A stretch of 25,475 nucleotides of DNA from a bacterium. GTDB taxonomy: Bacteria > RBG-13-66-14. The position numbers were made by a program, and so were the translations under genes. The stretch covers positions 1 through 25,475 of the forward strand of contig DATKYS010000131.1 of assembly GCA_035528375.1 (NCBI GenBank), written 5' to 3'. The notes below the pieces were generated by a model that worked only from the letters and a program-made list of their open reading frames with translations, was not told where the DNA came from and did no database searches. Position 1 is the stretch's first letter. Every line of letters starts with the position of its first letter. Shown here in pieces: positions 23,548 to 25,475 of the stretch.

Positions 23548-25182
23548 ATGACGGACCCCCAGGTGTCGTTCATCCTCGACGGCCGCGAGGTTCAGGCGCC
23601 GCCCGGGACCACGGTTCTGGAGGCCGCGCGCAAGCTCGGTCACGCCATCCCCACCCTCTGCTACCACCCCCTCCTGAAGACGGACGGCCGCTGCGGCATC
23701 TGCACCGTGGAGCGGGAGCCGGCGGTCCTTATCCGGGCCTGCTCGACGCCGGTGGAGCAGGGGGCGGTCTACCACACCGGCTCTCCGGCCGTCGCGGCCC
23801 ACCGGCGCGAGGTGGCCAAGCTCCTCCTCTCCCGCCACGAGCTCTCCTGCCACGTCTGCGACCGCCACGGGGAGTGCGAGCTGGAGCGGCTGGTAGGGCG
23901 GCTGGGCATCACCGACGGCTCCCCGGTCGGTCTGGCGGCGCCGACCTTCACCGACCGCTCCTCGGCCTCGGTGTCGCTCCTGGGCGACCGCTGCCTGGCC
24001 TGCGGGCGGTGCGTCGCGCTCTGCGACCAGCTCGGCTGGGGGGCGCTCCGTATGGACGAGAAGCTGGTCCAGGCCCGGTCCGTGGACGAGCCCGGCCTGG
24101 CCGGACCGCACTGCACGAGCTGCGGCCAGTGCACCCTGGCGTGCCCCTCGGGCGCCCTGGTGCCCCGCTCGGCGGTGGTGCCGGTGGAATCGGCGCTCAT
24201 GGACCGGGACCGCCACTGCGTGGCCGTGCTGGAGCCGACCGCGGCGGCGGCGCTCATGAACGAGCTCAAGGTGGACGCCCAACCCCGGCTGATCGGTACC
24301 CTGGCCACCCTGGGCTTCGCCGGGGTGGTGGATTCCGCCTGGGGGGCGGACGCCTACCTGGTGGAGTTGGCGGACCGGCTGCACCGTGAAAAACCCCGCG
24401 CGGCGATAATCTCGCCCTGCGAGGCGGTGCGGCGGTACGTCAGGCTGAACCGGCCCGAGCTGGCCGGCTGGCTCCCGCCGGAGGCCGGGCCGTCACAACA
24501 GGCCGCCTTCAAATGGCGACAGAAAGTCTCGCCCGAGCTGGGACTCGCGCCGGGTCACTGCTACCTGGTGCAGTTGGCAACGGGCACGGCCGCCAAGGAG
24601 GGGGTCCGGCGCCACTCCGTGGACCGCGAGCGGGGGCTCGACGCCTCCCTCACCGTGCGGGAGCTCACCGGGCTGCTGCGGCGGTTGGGGCTGACGCCGG
24701 AGAAGGCCAAAGCCCGGGGCTTCACCCACCTGCGCGGCTCGCGGCTGGGGACGATGCTCGGGGCGCCGGGGGCGGTGACGGACGGTCTGGCGGTCGTCTG
24801 GGCCCAACGGAGCGGCTCCGCCTTCCCCGCGCCGAGCGGCGGGTTCCTCCCTCCCGAGGAGGAGGAGCGGGGGATCGAGCTGCCGGGAGGCGGGCGGGCC
24901 CGGGTCCTCGTGGCCCACGGCGGGAGACAGGTACAGAACGCCCTGGACCGGGCGGTGGAATTGAGCGCCGATAAAGGAGGGCCGCGGATTTTATTGGAGT
25001 TGTACGCCTGCCCGGGGGGCTGCCTGGGCGGTGGCGGGATGCTACGGCTGGCCGGTCCGGCCGAGCTCCAGCAGCGGTATCAGGCGCTGGTGTACCTGGC
25101 CGGCGGGGCCCAGTTTGATTACCCGCACCAGAACAAGCGCCTGCGGCGCTTCCACCCCGAACTCTTCGATCCGATAGTGTAG
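23548..25182 (+). CDS. [FeFe]-hydrogenase-like protein with incomplete H-cluster site
   Basis: 544 residues, start supported by GAGGGG six bases upstream. N-terminal NuoG-type modules are all complete: [2Fe-2S] C38, C49, C52, C65; His-Cys cluster H97, C101, C104, C110; two [4Fe-4S] sets C149/C152/C155/C159 and C189/C192/C195/C199. The hydrogenase core follows. VAVLEPTAAAALMNEL (225-240) is like the usual first core strand. L1 reads IISPCEAV (C291), where TSCCP is expected, so the proton-relay Cys is lost but the cubane ligand kept. L2 reads ATGTAAK (about 344-350), where MPCTAKK is expected, so its Cys is lost. L3 reads LLELYACPGGCLGGGG with C488 and C492 kept. Length (about 580 in CpI-type HydA) and frame are intact. 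Hydrogen catalysis is doubtful; an electron-transfer, sensory or scaffold role with the NuoF-like partner is inferred. Confidence 0.88.
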   Translation: MTDPQVSFILDGREVQAPPGTTVLEAARKLGHAIPTLCYHPLLKTDGRCGICTVEREPAVLIRACSTPVEQGAVYHTGSPAVAAHRREVAKLLLSRHELSCHVCDRHGECELERLVGRLGITDGSPVGLAAPTFTDRSSASVSLLGDRCLACGRCVALCDQLGWGALRMDEKLVQARSVDEPGLAGPHCTSCGQCTLACPSGALVPRSAVVPVESALMDRDRHCVAVLEPTAAAALMNELKVDAQPRLIGTLATLGFAGVVDSAWGADAYLVELADRLHREKPRAAIISPCEAVRRYVRLNRPELAGWLPPEAGPSQQAAFKWRQKVSPELGLAPGHCYLVQLATGTAAKEGVRRHSVDRERGLDASLTVRELTGLLRRLGLTPEKAKARGFTHLRGSRLGTMLGAPGAVTDGLAVVWAQRSGSAFPAPSGGFLPPEEEERGIELPGGGRARVLVAHGGRQVQNALDRAVELSADKGGPRILLELYACPGGCLGGGGMLRLAGPAELQQRYQALVYLAGGAQFDYPHQNKRLRRFHPELFDPIV

Positions 25183-25190
25183 TGACCCAT

Positions 25191-25237
25191 CCCCTCTCCC
25201 TTTTAGGGAGAGGCTCGCCTACGGGCTAGGGTGAGGG
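25191..25237 (+). repeat. CCCTCTCC...GGGTGAGGG element, copy 2, terminator-like
   Basis: Begins eight bases after the hydrogenase-like stop. CCTCTCCC (25193-25200), loop TTTTA and GGGAGAGG (25206-25213) form a perfect eight-base hairpin. The element continues to GGGCTAGGGTGAGGG. It is the probable 3' end structure of the operon, though no T-tract follows. Confidence 0.65.
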
Positions 25238-25276
25238 TCGGGGCTGCGAACGTGGATGACGCGGCGGCCACGTTTT

Positions 25277-25320
25277 CCCTCTCCCCGTGGGAGCGGCGCG
25301 CCGACGGGCCGGGGTGAGGG
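25277..25320 (+). repeat. CCCTCTCC...GGGTGAGGG element, copy 3
   Basis: CCCTCTCCCC followed by a G+C-rich middle and GGGCCGGGGTGAGGG, in the same orientation as copy 2 and 39 bases further on. Its middle differs from copies 1 and 2. Confidence 0.65.
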
Positions 25321-25337
25321 CTACCTTATAAATAAAC

Positions 25338-25359
25338 GGGCGGGTGTGGACACCCGCCC
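25338..25359. repeat. Perfect 10-base-arm palindromic hairpin
   Basis: GGGCGGGTGT, loop GG, ACACCCGCCC, then CTACTTTTA. It could act as a terminator on the plus strand because of the short T-rich tail, or be part of a mobile palindromic repeat; CCCTAC ends recur in the next element. Confidence 0.55.
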
Positions 25360-25392
25360 CTACTTTTATGGCTTAAGCAGTGTGTCGCCCTC

Positions 25393-25458
25393 GTAGGGGC
25401 CGACCGACGGCGCGCCGTTTAGGTCGGCCCGCGGCGGCCCGCAGAGGGGCCGCCCTAC
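25393..25458. repeat. Compound palindromic repeat bounded by GTAGGGG and CCCTAC
   Basis: GGGCCGACC (25397-25405) pairs with GGTCGGCCC (25422-25430), enclosing the perfect palindrome ACGGCGCGCCGT (25407-25418). A second stem, GGCGGCC and GGCCGCC, follows before CCCTAC. The final 14 bases, GGGGCCGCCCTACA (25446-25459), match 4226-4239. No gene is seen from 25183 to the end. Confidence 0.55.
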
Positions 25459-25475
25459 ATTTCACATTCGATGGT

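Noticed and set aside
23548-25182. NuoG subunit of complex I
   Set aside because: The N-terminal modules match NuoG, but the C-terminal part has hydrogenase L1 and L3 motifs (C291, C488, C492) instead of the molybdopterin-type domain.

Overview
The window is a GC-rich bacterial chromosome segment with short intergenic gaps, ATGA/GTGA start-stop overlaps, an extended -10 promoter and Shine-Dalgarno sites. Class I fumarase, an [FeFe]-hydrogenase-like protein full of Fe-S motifs, and predicted propeller lipoproteins fit an uncultivated anaerobic or microaerophilic bacterium. I cannot name the phylum from this sequence alone; a candidate phylum such as Coatesbacteria is only a guess.

Layout. The first 11.8 kb is almost all minus strand. 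Read in the direction of transcription from 11.8 kb down, it holds: a YidD-like secreted protein and a TPR/membrane protein; a YihY/BrkB membrane protein; an AhpD-like CxxC protein overlapping an APH-fold kinase-like protein; fumarase alpha; three paralogous PD40 beta-propeller lipoproteins; purQ with a double-length PurS-like protein; a small Cys/His protein; and dnaJ, cut by the window edge. From 11.9 kb everything is plus strand: accC; a two-gene nuclease-methylase plus specificity-subunit restriction-modification system of visibly lower GC; comB; a TPR protein; a double-domain M16 peptidase; and a closing pair, a NuoF-like protein and an [FeFe]-hydrogenase-like protein. The window ends in hairpin-rich intergenic repeats.

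Main point of interest. The terminal pair looks like the HydB/HydA (NuoF/NuoG-like) subunits of an electron-bifurcating hydrogenase whose catalytic parts have been selectively lost. The NuoF-like protein has no recognisable FMN-binding glycine loop, NADEGEPG motif, GEETAL loop or C-terminal [4Fe-4S] motif, and has gained a Cys-rich N-terminus. The HydA-like protein keeps every accessory Fe-S motif (2Fe-2S, His-Cys 4Fe-4S, 2x4Fe-4S) and three of the four H-cluster cysteines, but lacks the L2 (MPCxxK) cysteine and the proton-relay cysteine. Both frames are long and intact, so they are probably functional in a different role.

Other notable points: a 16-codon relic of a fumarase 3' end plus its terminator lies between PD40 genes and records a tandem duplication; one PD40 paralogue has ATA where its sister gene has ATG; PurS appears as a tandem fused protein; a terminator hairpin sits directly on the purQ leader and promoter; and a family of CCCTCTCC/GGGTGAGGG elements sits at gene 3' ends.
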